Shown here one piece after another: positions 49,811-58,387 of a stretch of DNA of 64,000 bases; the first letter of the stretch is position 1, and each line of letters begins with the position of its first letter. Under the pieces are notes generated by a model. It was given only the letters and a program-made list of their open reading frames with translations. It did no database searches and was not told the DNA's origin. Source of the stretch: Methanofollis liminatans DSM 4140 (GTDB taxonomy: Archaea; Halobacteriota; Methanomicrobia; Methanomicrobiales; Methanofollaceae); NCBI RefSeq assembly GCF_000275865.1, contig NZ_CM001555.1, positions 742,827 through 806,826 of the forward strand, in the 5' to 3' direction. A program made the translations under genes and the position numbers.

Positions 49811-50038
49811 TTATTGCAGAAGGGTGGAGAACTCTTCAGGGCTGATATCAGCATCTCTCAGAAGTTTTCGGAGCAGCCCTTTTCCGAGAACTTCATGCCG
49901 GGGAATTGTCAATGGTTTCTTGCTCTGGTCTGGATGGACCAGACGGACATGGCTGCCTCTCTGCCTCACAACCTGATATCCGAGTTTTTCAAAAGATCGT
50001 ATCGCACTATCCCCTGAAATAACAGGCAATCCTGTCAT
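49811..50038 (-). CDS. hicA: HicA-family mRNA interferase toxin
   Basis: 75 aa. AIRSFEKLGYQVVRQRGSHV, then RLVHPD and TIPRH with GLLRKLLRDADIS are the HicA double-stranded-RNA-binding-like fold. The catalytic His is in GSHVRL. It follows and overlaps hicB by 4 bp, so this is the antitoxin-first arrangement. The only intact HicA in the window. Confidence 0.85.
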   Translation of the reverse strand: MTGLPVISGDSAIRSFEKLGYQVVRQRGSHVRLVHPDQSKKPLTIPRHEVLGKGLLRKLLRDADISPEEFSTLLQ

Positions 50039-50274
50039 ATCTCTACCGAAACGATATGATAACTGAGATCCTGAATCGATTTCAGATGTCTGATGGCCTC
50101 TTCTGTCTGTTCTTCGAGACAGAGTTCGAGGACTTCGTGGATGTTCTTCAACGCTTCATCCAGTGTCTTCCCCTGCGTATAACACCCCGGAAGAAGAGGG
50201 CATTCTACCACATAGAAGCCATCTTCGTCTTTCTGGACAAGAACCGGAAGGTTAATCGGATCTGTTCTGGTCAT
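50035..50274 (-). CDS. hicB: HicB-family antitoxin
   Basis: 79 aa. LPVLVQKDEDGFYVVECPLL-P-G-C, then YTQGKTLDEALKNIHEVLEL are the HicB degraded-RNase-H hallmarks. Partner of the overlapping hicA. Its ATG lies near the AT-rich 50280-50320 promoter stretch. Confidence 0.87.
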   Translation of the reverse strand: MTRTDPINLPVLVQKDEDGFYVVECPLLPGCYTQGKTLDEALKNIHEVLELCLEEQTEEAIRHLKSIQDLSYHIVSVEI

Positions 50275-50362
50275 TCTACCCCATCCTGTTAGTTTTTATC
50301 TATTCTCCCTGTCATCAAAAACTTATCTCTCACCTAACTGACAGTCCACGCAAAACCACCCT

Positions 50363-51418
50363 TCAATCCTCCATCTGCCCGATGACCGCCGCGATCGCCC
50401 TTGCCGCCTCGCCCTTCCCGAAGACGTCCGACCGCTCCCTCTCGGGCGCGAATGTGCGGGCGGCCCGCACGATCGCGTCGTAATCACTCCCCACGAGCAC
50501 GTTCCAGCCGTCCTCGACGGTCTCGACCCACTCGGTCGTCTCCCGCATCGTGATGCAGGGGACGCCGAGGACGTAGGCCTCCTTCTGGACGCCGCCCGAA
50601 TCGGTGAGGATCGTTTTTGCACCACTCTCCAGGGCGAGCATCTCCAGGTAGCCGACCGGCGGGATGAGCCCGATCCTCCTCTTCGCCTCTTCGTACAGCC
50701 CGGCGTTTTTGAGCATCTTCTCTGTCCTCGGGTGGCAGGGGAGGACGACGTCGCCGAGGTCGCCGAGCGCTCGCATGATCGCGGCGAGTCGTGCCGGGTC
50801 GTCGGTGTTCTCGGCGCGGTGGACGGTGGCCAGGCGGTATTGGTCAAGCCCGAGGTCGGCGAGGACGGAGGACGCCCGCGCCACCCCGGCGTGCTGGAGG
50901 AGGGCGTCGACCATCACGTCGCCGGTGAGGTGGACGCCCGCGGTGATCCCCTCTCTCTGCAGGTTCTCGACCGCCGTTTCTGTCGGGCAGAGGAGGAGGT
51001 CTGAGATATGATCGGTGAGCACCCGGTTGATCTCCTCGGGCATCTGCCGGTCGAAGCTCCGCAGGCCGGCCTCGACGTGTGCCACCGGCACATGGACCTT
51101 CGCCGCCGCCAGGGCGCCTGCCAGGGTGGAGTTCGTGTCGCCGTAGACGAGGACGAGGTCGGGCTCCTCGGCCAGGATCACCTCCTCGATCCCGGCGAGC
51201 ATCGCCCCGGTCTGTCGGCCGTGGGGGCCCGATCCGATCCCGAGGTTGTAGTCGGGCCGCGGGATCTTGAGCTCCTCGAAGAAGAGGTCTGACATCTCCC
51301 GGTCATAGTGCTGGCCGGTGTGGACGAGGACCTCCTCGTGCTCTTTTCTGAGTTCCCTAGAGACGGGTGCGCACTTGATGAACTGCGGGCGGGCGCCGAC
51401 GACGGTGAGGATCTTCAT
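50363..51418 (-). CDS. wecB: UDP-N-acetylglucosamine 2-epimerase (non-hydrolysing)
   Basis: 351 aa. Diagnostic motifs: VVGARPQFIKCAPVSREL (about 6-23), LVHTGQHYDREMSDLFFEEL (about 31-50), VYGDTNSTLAGALAA (about 90-104), HVEAGLRSFDRQMPEEINRV (about 114-133) and TDSGGVQKEA (about 271-280). It makes UDP-ManNAc from UDP-GlcNAc for surface glycans. It stands alone between TA genes, separated from the UDP-sugar dehydrogenase at 61354. Confidence 0.92.
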   Translation of the reverse strand: MKILTVVGARPQFIKCAPVSRELRKEHEEVLVHTGQHYDREMSDLFFEELKIPRPDYNLGIGSGPHGRQTGAMLAGIEEVILAEEPDLVLVYGDTNSTLAGALAAAKVHVPVAHVEAGLRSFDRQMPEEINRVLTDHISDLLLCPTETAVENLQREGITAGVHLTGDVMVDALLQHAGVARASSVLADLGLDQYRLATVHRAENTDDPARLAAIMRALGDLGDVVLPCHPRTEKMLKNAGLYEEAKRRIGLIPPVGYLEMLALESGAKTILTDSGGVQKEAYVLGVPCITMRETTEWVETVEDGWNVLVGSDYDAIVRAARTFAPERERSDVFGKGEAARAIAAVIGQMED

Positions 51419-51534
51419 GCTGGGAGTGGTGGGAAGGGGGAGGAGATGAGGGTTTGCGATGGGGGGATGAGAGGGTCGGGTGGAGGGTCATCCTGATAAC
51501 AGGAATTCGGAGAGGTATCAGTAACCCCGGAATA

Positions 51535-51879
51535 TTACTCACATTCTGAAGGCTTCAGAGTGCGACGCATCTTCTCAATCTGCTCTCTCAGTTTAGGGAG
51601 TTGCCTGGTGATGATGAACCAGACCGTTTCAGGGTCGACACCGAAGTAATGATGAATGACAACATTCCTGAGGCCGACAATCTTTCGCCAGGGGATCTGG
51701 GCGTACTGCTCCCTGAGAGTGTCGGGGATATTGCTGCAGGCCTCGCCGATCACCTCAAGGTTCCGGATCACCGCATCAAAGGTCTTTCGATCGCTCTCGA
51801 ACTCCTCTTCAGAGAGACCATAGATATAGCCCTCAATGGCACCGATACCTTCCAGAATATCGTCGAGAAAGAAGGTAAT
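51535..51879 (-). CDS. HepT-like HEPN toxin (DUF86), no canonical start
   Basis: The HEPN reading frame is open for about 114 codons: ITFFLDDILEGIGAIEGYIY, then RKTFDAVIRNLEVIGEACSN, IPWRKIVGLRNVVIHHYFGV with an R-x4-H site. No ATG, GTG or TTG exists before GTG at 51771, which would delete 36 residues of the conserved N-terminus. The coordinate given uses an ATT at 51877-51879. A TCTAGGTCTAGG direct repeat lies just upstream, so the start may have been damaged. Overlaps or abuts the MNT gene. Confidence 0.6.
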   Translation of the reverse strand: MTFFLDDILEGIGAIEGYIYGLSEEEFESDRKTFDAVIRNLEVIGEACSNIPDTLREQYAQIPWRKIVGLRNVVIHHYFGVDPETVWFIITRQLPKLREQIEKMRRTLKPSECE

Positions 51880-51892
51880 TTCACGCCTAGAC

Positions 51893-52222
51893 CTAGACGA
51901 GGTCCCGGGAAATGGATCTCCTCAGATTTTTGCGCCGGTCGATTCCACCTTTCAAGACGAGGTCGACCCTGAGACCAAGAAGATGTTCCAGGTCGTCCCG
52001 AAGGTCCACGACATCCCATCCAATAGGATGTGCGAGATCGACCAGGATGTCCACATCACTCCCTTCAACCTGCTCATTTCTGGAATAGGACCCAAAGACC
52101 CCGATCTCTCTGACGCCATATTTTTTCAGGAGATCAGGCTTTGCCTGCCTGAGAATCTCAAGGACCCGTTGCACCTCCCAGGTTTCAGGGATCGTCTCGA
52201 CCGTTCCAGCCATGCACTCCAT
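51893..52222 (-). CDS. MntA-type nucleotidyltransferase antitoxin
   Basis: 109 aa. GVFGSYSRNEQVEGSDVDIL (about 42-61) has Gly-Ser and Asp-x-Asp, though the usual Arg-Gly-Glu is Arg-Asn-Glu. LEHLLGLRVDLVLKGGIDRR follows the MNT pattern. An internal ATG at 52213 is an alternative start. Pairs with the HEPN frame at 51535. Confidence 0.8.
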   Translation of the reverse strand: MECMAGTVETIPETWEVQRVLEILRQAKPDLLKKYGVREIGVFGSYSRNEQVEGSDVDILVDLAHPIGWDVVDLRDDLEHLLGLRVDLVLKGGIDRRKNLRRSISRDLV

Positions 52223-52362
52223 TCAGTTCCTGGAATATTAACGATGCCGGTTGTGTCGGGGATTGTTCCACAGTTTTTTCGAACCGCTCTGGAGAGAATA
52301 GCCTCCTCTCGCCGTCCGCCGACAGCCGCGAAGGTTATATGGTGGCAGACGAGAGAGGTGCT

Positions 52363-52776
52363 ATGATGCCGTCTGAGGAGAATGTTCTGTCAATGCAGGA
52401 GCGCGACCAGATCCTCTCGCGGCTCTCCGCGATCGAGGGGTTTGAGCGTGTCCGGTTTATCGTCCTCTACGGTTCGTATGCAGAGAGGCGGGCGACTGCT
52501 GACTCGGATGTCGATCTGTGTATCTCCTATGATGCTTCCCCTGAGGATTCCTCCGCGTTCAGGTTCAGAGCGCTCTCAGAACTCTGCAACGATCGCTATG
52601 ACATTCAGATCTTTGAGCAACTGCCCCTGTACATCAGGATGGACGTCCTGAAAGGGTGCGTGCTCTATTGCCCTGATGAGCGTTTTCTCTATGACATTGC
52701 CCTGGAGACGATCCGGGAGTTTGACGACTTCAAACACCGGTTGTACGATTATATCGGCGAGAGGGTGATGAGTTGA
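52363..52776 (+). CDS. nucleotidyltransferase-domain protein
   Basis: 137 aa, ATG with GAGGTG 3-8 nt upstream. VRFIVLYGSYAERRATADSD-V-D-L (about 32-54) is the NTase motif; the C-terminal half (IQIFEQLPLYIRMDVLKGCV-L-Y) parallels the solo NTase at 47872. It has no HEPN gene beside it, though it is divergent from the MNT/HEPN pair at 51535-52222. Confidence 0.75.
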   Translation: MMPSEENVLSMQERDQILSRLSAIEGFERVRFIVLYGSYAERRATADSDVDLCISYDASPEDSSAFRFRALSELCNDRYDIQIFEQLPLYIRMDVLKGCVLYCPDERFLYDIALETIREFDDFKHRLYDYIGERVMS

Positions 52777-52863
52777 CCGCGTTCTTCAGGAGGGGCGCCA
52801 TAGTGATCAGATGGACCGGAGTGTTGCCCTGATCACGATTCTGCTGCTGGCACGAGGAGAGGA

Positions 52864-53124
52864 ATGTCATATAAATACACAATCGAGATCTTCTACAGCG
52901 ACGAGGATGGGGGTTTTATTGCCGTTGTTCCTGAACTTCCCGGGTGCTCAGCCTTTGGTGTGACCGAAGAAGGTGCACTGGAGGAGGTGAAGGTCGCTAT
53001 CGAACTCTGGGTGACGGTCGCTCGCAAGGAGGGAAGAGATATTCCTGAGCCCTTGGGTCGGGAGCGGCTGAGAGATCTTCTTCTGGATAAAAGCGCTCCA
53101 TGCGAGCCGCGTGAAATGGCCTGA
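52864..53124 (+). CDS. HicB-family antitoxin (no adjacent complete HicA)
   Basis: 86 aa. YTIEIFYSDEDGGFIAVVPE-L-P-G-C-S, then GVTEEGALEEVKVAIELWVT is a textbook HicB. GAGAGGAATGTC precedes the ATG. The following DNA (53125-53192) is degenerate, and the next TA piece is a truncated hicA. Confidence 0.8.
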   Translation: MSYKYTIEIFYSDEDGGFIAVVPELPGCSAFGVTEEGALEEVKVAIELWVTVARKEGRDIPEPLGRERLRDLLLDKSAPCEPREMA

Positions 53125-53192
53125 ATATTTGCCTGCTCTTCCCCTCTTCTGTGCAGGTTGCATAACGCCCCCGCCATCTCTGTTCGATCGTG

Positions 53193-53306
53193 ATGGGGCC
53201 GGGAAACAGCGAAGAGCCAGGGATCACGATTGCCGGCGATAATCTTGCGCCGGGAACATTGAACAGCATCCTGAAACAGGTTGGAATGGAGGAGAGGAGA
53301 AGTTAA
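53193..53306 (+). pseudogene. truncated hicA remnant
   Basis: 37 codons ending EPGITIAGDNLAPGTLNSIL then KQVGM, which match the HicA C-terminal strand-helix (T-I-x(4-5)-L-x-x-G-T-L-x-x-I-L-x-x-x-G). The N-terminal half with the G-S-H catalytic loop is missing. The stop overlaps the next hicB start (TAATG), showing the original hicAB coupling. Confidence 0.65.
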
Positions 53307-53518
53307 TGTATCGGTTTCTTGTCATTGTTGAAAAGGCGGACGGTAATTATTCGGCATATTCGCCCGATCTGCCCGGCTGTGTGGCCACGGGAAAGAGCCG
53401 CGAGGAGGCGGAGGAGCGAATGCACGAGGCGATCGGCCTTCACATCGCCGGCCTCCGGGAAGACGGCCTTCAGATACCGGAGTCCCGGTCTTCGGCCATC
53501 TATGTTGCGGTTCTGTAG
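53306..53518 (+). CDS. HicB-family antitoxin (toxin truncated)
   Basis: 70 aa. FLVIVEKADGNYSAYSPDLP-G-C-V-A, then EEAEERMHEAIGLHIAGLRE-D-G-L-Q-I-P-E is the standard HicB domain. It shares a base with the stop of the hicA remnant. A GGAGAGGAG ribosome site lies 8 nt upstream. Confidence 0.82.
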   Translation: MYRFLVIVEKADGNYSAYSPDLPGCVATGKSREEAEERMHEAIGLHIAGLREDGLQIPESRSSAIYVAVL

Positions 53519-53605
53519 GGGTTTCTTCTCCCCCACAATCTGCGTGGAGCAGGCCTCCTTGTGGGAATGTTCCTCTTACTTATGATATCCTGGGCTAATC
53601 CTGGG

Positions 53606-53821
53606 CTAATCCTTCAGACCATCCCTGGCAAAAACCTGCAACGGGATCTCCACGAGCTCTTCCCCTTCCTGGAGCCGCCTGATATCCTCCACGAGGCGCA
53701 ACTTCTTTTCACGCTCGATCATCGTCTCGATCAGTTCGGAAAATGTCATGCCCGGCTCTTTCATCCCGGAGAGGTCGGCCCATACGGCTTCTGTGACAGT
53801 GATGCGCTTTGTGGAACTCAT
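53606..53821 (-). CDS. VapB-like (UPF0330-type) orphan antitoxin
   Basis: 71 aa. MSSTKRITVTEAVWADLSGM, then GMTFSELIETMIEREKKLRL is a ribbon-helix-helix-like antitoxin N-terminus as seen in archaeal VapB/UPF0330 proteins, which precede PIN toxins. Here the downstream neighbour is a HicB gene converging on it; no PIN gene is present. Confidence 0.65.
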   Translation of the reverse strand: MSSTKRITVTEAVWADLSGMKEPGMTFSELIETMIEREKKLRLVEDIRRLQEGEELVEIPLQVFARDGLKD

Positions 53822-53969
53822 GGCATTCCTGCCATAGGGGGCGGCCATACAATTGTGTTTCGAGAATGACCACTCACTGACCATGGACCCCTGAAAAATG
53901 GGTTATCTGGCGGCCGTCTCCGATCGCCCACGGATTATGTGCTGCTCCTTATCCCGACAGATCCCACCA

Positions 53970-55451
53970 TCACAGCCACCGCGGCCACGGCGCCCCGAGC
54001 TGCGCCACAAGGTCCCTGATCTCGTCGTGGAGCCCTCTATCCACTCTCAGGAGCACGAGCCCGTAGACGATCCCCCCGAGACCGACGGCGCCCAGGACGA
54101 CGAAGACGTTTGAAAGCGGGATCGTGAGGCGATAGAGGAGGATCACCAGGGCCATCGCCCCCGCGGCGAGGAGGATATGGAGGACCGGCCCGCGCTCGAT
54201 CTCTACCGGGATCTGTCGTGCGAGGTAGTGGCGGGCGATCGCCACGTTGACGAGCATCGTTGCGAGGGTCGCCACCGCCGCCCCGACGATCCCGAGGAGG
54301 GGGATGAGGGCGAGGTCGAGGAGGATGTTCACGACCGCCGCCGTCCCGGTGGCATAGAAGGATTCGCGTGGCCGGTCGATCGCGTTGAGGCACATCGTCT
54401 GGAGGTACATGAAGACGTTGACCACCTGCACCAGGAGAAGGACGGCGAGGGCCGGGGCGCCCGCGGCAAAACCCGCGCCGTAGAAGAAGTAGAGGAGGCG
54501 GTCGCCCAGGATCCAGCCGCCGACGGCGACCGGGACGGCGAGGAGGAGGGAGTAGGTGACGGCGCGGGCGAGGGAGAGGGTGACGCGGTCGAGGGCGCCG
54601 TCGGCGTGCCAGCGGCTGATCTTGGGGTAGAGGGTGGTTTGGAGGGCGACCGTGGTGAAGGTGGCAGCTGTGGTGAACTGGAAGGCGATCCGGTAGACGC
54701 CGACGTCGGCTGAGGTCATGTAATAGCCGAGGAGGATCGTGTCGGCGTACGAGAAGACGATGGCGCCGCTGGTGGAAAGGAAGATCCAGACGGAGAAGGT
54801 GAAGAGATTTTTGAGGTGGGCGGTGGTGAAGCGGGCGAGGCGGAGGCGGAGATAGCGGAGGGAGAAGAGGCCGCCGCCGATCATTCCGGCGATGAATCCT
54901 CCTACCAGGCCGGCGGCGCCGTAGCCGAGGAAGACGGCGATGACCTGGATGAGGACTTTGGCGATGCTGTTGAGGAGGCCTGCAGTCTGGCTGACGCCGA
55001 CCATTCCCTCGCCGTAGGTACCGTTCATCGTGACGCCATAGAAGATGCCGACTACCAGGGCGAGAAGGAGCCAGGGGATCATGCTGGCGGTCCCTTCAGA
55101 GGTGAGGTATTCTCCAAGGGCGAGCACCGCCACCACCGAGGCGGCGAGGAGTGCGAACCTGAGGAAGAGAAACGCGGTGAAGTAGGCGTTCTGCTCTTTT
55201 CCCTCGGAGATCCGTTTGACTGCCGCCCCCCCAAAGCCGCCGTCGCCGATCAGGTTGAAGATCCCAAAGTAGGCGAGGAAGAGGGAGAAGACGCCGTAGG
55301 CGGCCGCCCCGACGGCATGGGCAAAGTACATCGTGGCGATGAAGCCGACGGCGGTGAGGATGAGGGTGGTGCCGAGGCTGATCAGGCTCTGCCGGCGGAC
55401 AGGGTCGATGTTCATGAGGCGGGTGAGGGGGATGGTCAACGGCACTGGCAT
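53970..55451 (-). CDS. MOP-superfamily polysaccharide flippase
   Basis: 493 aa from MPVPLTIPL; the frame is open for another 30 codons upstream, and a start at 55415 is also possible. About 14 hydrophobic segments begin at SLISLGTTLILTAVGFIATM. Typical of Wzx/RfbX flippases (YGVFSLFLAYFGIFNLIGDG; VNVFMYLQTMCLNAIDRPRE). Predicted to export a lipid-linked glycan. Immediately upstream lies the fossil asparagine synthase, so the two may once have formed an operon. Confidence 0.85.
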   Translation of the reverse strand: MPVPLTIPLTRLMNIDPVRRQSLISLGTTLILTAVGFIATMYFAHAVGAAAYGVFSLFLAYFGIFNLIGDGGFGGAAVKRISEGKEQNAYFTAFLFLRFALLAASVVAVLALGEYLTSEGTASMIPWLLLALVVGIFYGVTMNGTYGEGMVGVSQTAGLLNSIAKVLIQVIAVFLGYGAAGLVGGFIAGMIGGGLFSLRYLRLRLARFTTAHLKNLFTFSVWIFLSTSGAIVFSYADTILLGYYMTSADVGVYRIAFQFTTAATFTTVALQTTLYPKISRWHADGALDRVTLSLARAVTYSLLLAVPVAVGGWILGDRLLYFFYGAGFAAGAPALAVLLLVQVVNVFMYLQTMCLNAIDRPRESFYATGTAAVVNILLDLALIPLLGIVGAAVATLATMLVNVAIARHYLARQIPVEIERGPVLHILLAAGAMALVILLYRLTIPLSNVFVVLGAVGLGGIVYGLVLLRVDRGLHDEIRDLVAQLGAPWPRWL

Positions 55452-55534
55452 ACTTTGGGAGAGGAAGAGATTAAACCCTGTCGTCTCGTCTGTAGAAACA
55501 GTGTGACGGTCTGAATTCTCAGTTCTGTTCTGGT

Positions 55535-56885
55535 AACCCACAAGATCTTAAGGGAGTCTGCTCCTGCCCCTTAACATACGCGAAAATACGCGAGAGAAAT
55601 CTGGCAGCCTAGGTCAGCGTCCCAGTACGGCCGTGGCCAGAACCTGTCTGAGTTCATGATCTCCTCGATGAGGGCGTGGCGTCCATCTTTCATCCATATA
55701 TTTTCGAGTGTTACAAAACTCATCTTGCCCATCTGGCACCTGATGTTTTAAGGCATCAGACCATGGATCGCCTATATCAGGACGCGCTTTGTCACTCTAT
55801 GCCTGATCTTCTGGTCGAGTGGGAGGGAGGCGAGGTACTCCGCAACCGGGTAGTCGAGGAAGGGGGATATGTGCTTCGATACCGAAGGCTCTCGAGTTCC
55901 TTTCCTTCGTAGTGGAGGAGGGAAGGGAGGTTTGTGGATCTAATCTCCCAGTAGAACACTTCTGGAGGATGCTGCCATAATTGTTGATCACAATGGTATT
56001 CCCGCGGAGAAGGGACCAGGGCTCGGAATGCGCGGCGATTTGCTTCATTGCATTCAGAAAGAAACGGCGGTAACGGAGGCCACCATGCAATCTTTTACTG
56101 AGGGGGACGAAAGGATGGGTTTTTAGGATCCTGAAATAGGGAATGATATGCCAGGATCGCTGCCGCCGGGATGTTCGTCCTCACCCTGTACGGGGCATAG
56201 ATAGAGAGAGCAGAAGGGTCATCTTGGAGATAGACGAGTTTTTCCAGATTGTGTTTAAACTCCTCTGCCACCTGAGAGGCAGTTGCCGACCGGTACGTCG
56301 CTCCTGAGGCGGAGGTGGACGACGTCGAGAAGGAGAATATGGGGACGAGCAGTGCCCTTTTTATCGTCGGCTCAAGTCAGGGCGTCTGAAATCCTGAGAT
56401 CCCCGTAATGGGCCGGAGACCTCTGATACCTCCTTTTTGACGAACATCAAGGGGGCAGGAGGGATCTGAAAGACTTTCTCTCAATGATTGTTTTAGGCGT
56501 ATGGTCGAGCACACCCCATGCAAGATAGTCCATCAGCCGCGCATCATTGGGCTGTTTTTCGACACCCGACTGGGCGAACAGCGCTTTGATCTCTGAGATG
56601 AAGAGGAAGGCGCCGTCGAAGATTGTATAATAGAGGGGTTTGATCCCTAATCTATTTCACGAGCAGAAAAGGAGGTATTCTCTCTGGCCTTAGAGGGCAA
56701 AAGCCCACGTACTATTGAACCTTTCGACAAATGTCGGCTATCAATCTTCATAGACATGGAGGATCACCTCGCTATCTGTCTGCGAGTGGAAGATGTGGCT
56801 AGCGTGGAGCAGATCCTCCTTGATCTCATGGTAGTTTTAGATATCCCCGTTGAAAGCAAACCAGAGGGTTTGTCCTCATTGGCCA
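55535..56885 (-). pseudogene. fossil asparagine synthase (glutamine-hydrolysing), asnB-like
   Basis: Minus-strand fragments in correct order, broken by stops and frame changes, reconstruct AsnB. The glutaminase domain reads FAFNGDI(stop)NYHEIKED, SQTDSEVILHVYED, then RLGIKPLYYTIFDGAFLFIS and DYLAWGVLDHTPKTI (56860-56470). The synthetase domain retains RSDVPVGNCLSGG (near 56310) and KERNSRAFGIEAHIP (near 55890). The tail reads GKMSFVTLENIWMKDG and MNSDRFWPRPYWD (55730-55620). The N-terminal Cys is missing. Glycan-locus AsnB paralogues amidate uronic acids; this one is dead. The rest of 56886-57033 has no gene. Confidence 0.8.
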
Positions 56886-57033
56886 TTGTGTTAATTCCTA
56901 TTAACATACGTGAACATATGATGATATATACAATATCCGCTTTCTAATGTGATACATAATGCTCAAACGTAAAATTTCAAATATAAAACAACAGAATAAC
57001 TAAAGGATCCGATTCCCTGGAAAGTAGGTGCAT

Positions 57034-58383
57034 ATGATCATAGGATCTATAAATAAATACATTCAAGAAATCTTCTTGGAAGGAAAAAAAAACAGAATAA
57101 AAAAGGAATATGGTGCCATATCTAACATTTTTGAGATAGGCGAACAAAATACATTCATTGAACAAAGACTCAAAAATCTTTTGCTTCACGCTTACGAGCA
57201 TACCAGATATTATCACACGATATTTAATCAAATCGACTTAATTCAAGATGGCAATGTAGATTCATCGCGAATTTCAGATATACCCATTTTAACAAAAGAT
57301 ATTATTCGAGAGAACTATAATGATCTCCTCTCTGACGATTATCAAACAAGAAAATGGTATTACAATTCTTCCGGGGGATCGACTGGCGAACCTCTCCGAT
57401 TAGTACAAGATCATGTTTATTTAAAATGGGGAAATGCAACAAATTATTATTACTATAAGCATATTCTCGATATTGATGAACCGAATGTTAAAAAAATATT
57501 GCTGTGGGGTTCTGAAAGAGATATCTTCAAGGGAAGTATAGGATTTAAAGCAAAAACTATTAATCAACTCTCGAATACAAAATTTCTAAATAGTTTCAGA
57601 ATGACGGAACAAGATATCGAACGGTATATTCATACTATCAATTCATTTAAACCGGAGATCATAAGGGGTTATGCAGGATCACTTTATACGTTATGTAGGT
57701 ATGCAGAAAAGAAAAAATTGTCCCTATATGCCCCAAAAATTATCGTAAGCGCAGCAGAGACATTATCAGACAATATGCGGAGTACGATTGAATCCAATTT
57801 TGGGACAAGAGTATATAATTTCTATGGGTCGAGAGAAGTCAGTAACATAGCAGGTGAATGTAAAGAGGGGCTAATGCACCTATTTATGTTTTGGAATTAT
57901 TTAGAACTCTTAGATAGCCAAAATAGACCCGTTAGTTGCGGTGAAGAGGGAAAAGTTGTCATAACAAATCTTTTCAATTATTCAATGCCTTTAATTAGAT
58001 ATGAAATAGGCGATACTGCGATATTAGGTCCAGATGTGTGCTTTTGTGGAAATCTATTACCTACATTAAAAAAAATAGTGGGGAGAGTAACAGATCATTT
58101 TGTTTTAAAAGATGGTACCACTATCCATGGGGAATATTTTACACACTTATTTTATCTTAAAGATTGGATTGAAATGTTTCAAGTAATACAAGAAGATTAT
58201 AAAACAATACGTATCCTTATAGTAATCTCGTCCGAAAGAAACCAAAAAGATCAAAAGGACATCGAATCAAAAATTAAACTAGTCATGGGATCAGAGTGCA
58301 AGGTGATCTGGGATATAGTTGACGATATTCCCAAAACATCAAGTGGGAAATATCTGTATACAAAATCCTTGGTGTGGCGATAA
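57034..58383 (+). CDS. CapK/PaaK-like adenylate-forming enzyme
   Basis: 449 aa. The AMP/phosphate loop YYNSSGGSTGEPLRLVQD (about 110-127), the middle block IVSAAETLSDNMRSTIESNF, then NFYGSREV-S (adenine pocket) and the C-terminal TSSGKYLYTKSLV with the catalytic Lys. This is the phenylacetate-CoA-ligase-like family that includes CapK of capsule loci. It likely activates a carboxylic acid for transfer to a glycan. AT-rich DNA. TAGGTG precedes the ATG. The next gene starts 4 bp after its stop. Confidence 0.8.
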   Translation: MIIGSINKYIQEIFLEGKKNRIKKEYGAISNIFEIGEQNTFIEQRLKNLLLHAYEHTRYYHTIFNQIDLIQDGNVDSSRISDIPILTKDIIRENYNDLLSDDYQTRKWYYNSSGGSTGEPLRLVQDHVYLKWGNATNYYYYKHILDIDEPNVKKILLWGSERDIFKGSIGFKAKTINQLSNTKFLNSFRMTEQDIERYIHTINSFKPEIIRGYAGSLYTLCRYAEKKKLSLYAPKIIVSAAETLSDNMRSTIESNFGTRVYNFYGSREVSNIAGECKEGLMHLFMFWNYLELLDSQNRPVSCGEEGKVVITNLFNYSMPLIRYEIGDTAILGPDVCFCGNLLPTLKKIVGRVTDHFVLKDGTTIHGEYFTHLFYLKDWIEMFQVIQEDYKTIRILIVISSERNQKDQKDIESKIKLVMGSECKVIWDIVDDIPKTSSGKYLYTKSLVWR

Positions 58384-58387
58384 ATAA

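Noticed and set aside
54177-55514. Long Asp/Glu/Gly-rich open frames on the plus strand opposite the flippase
   Set aside because: Antisense frames of a GC-rich membrane-protein gene; composition is the mirror of hydrophobic codons, with no domain.
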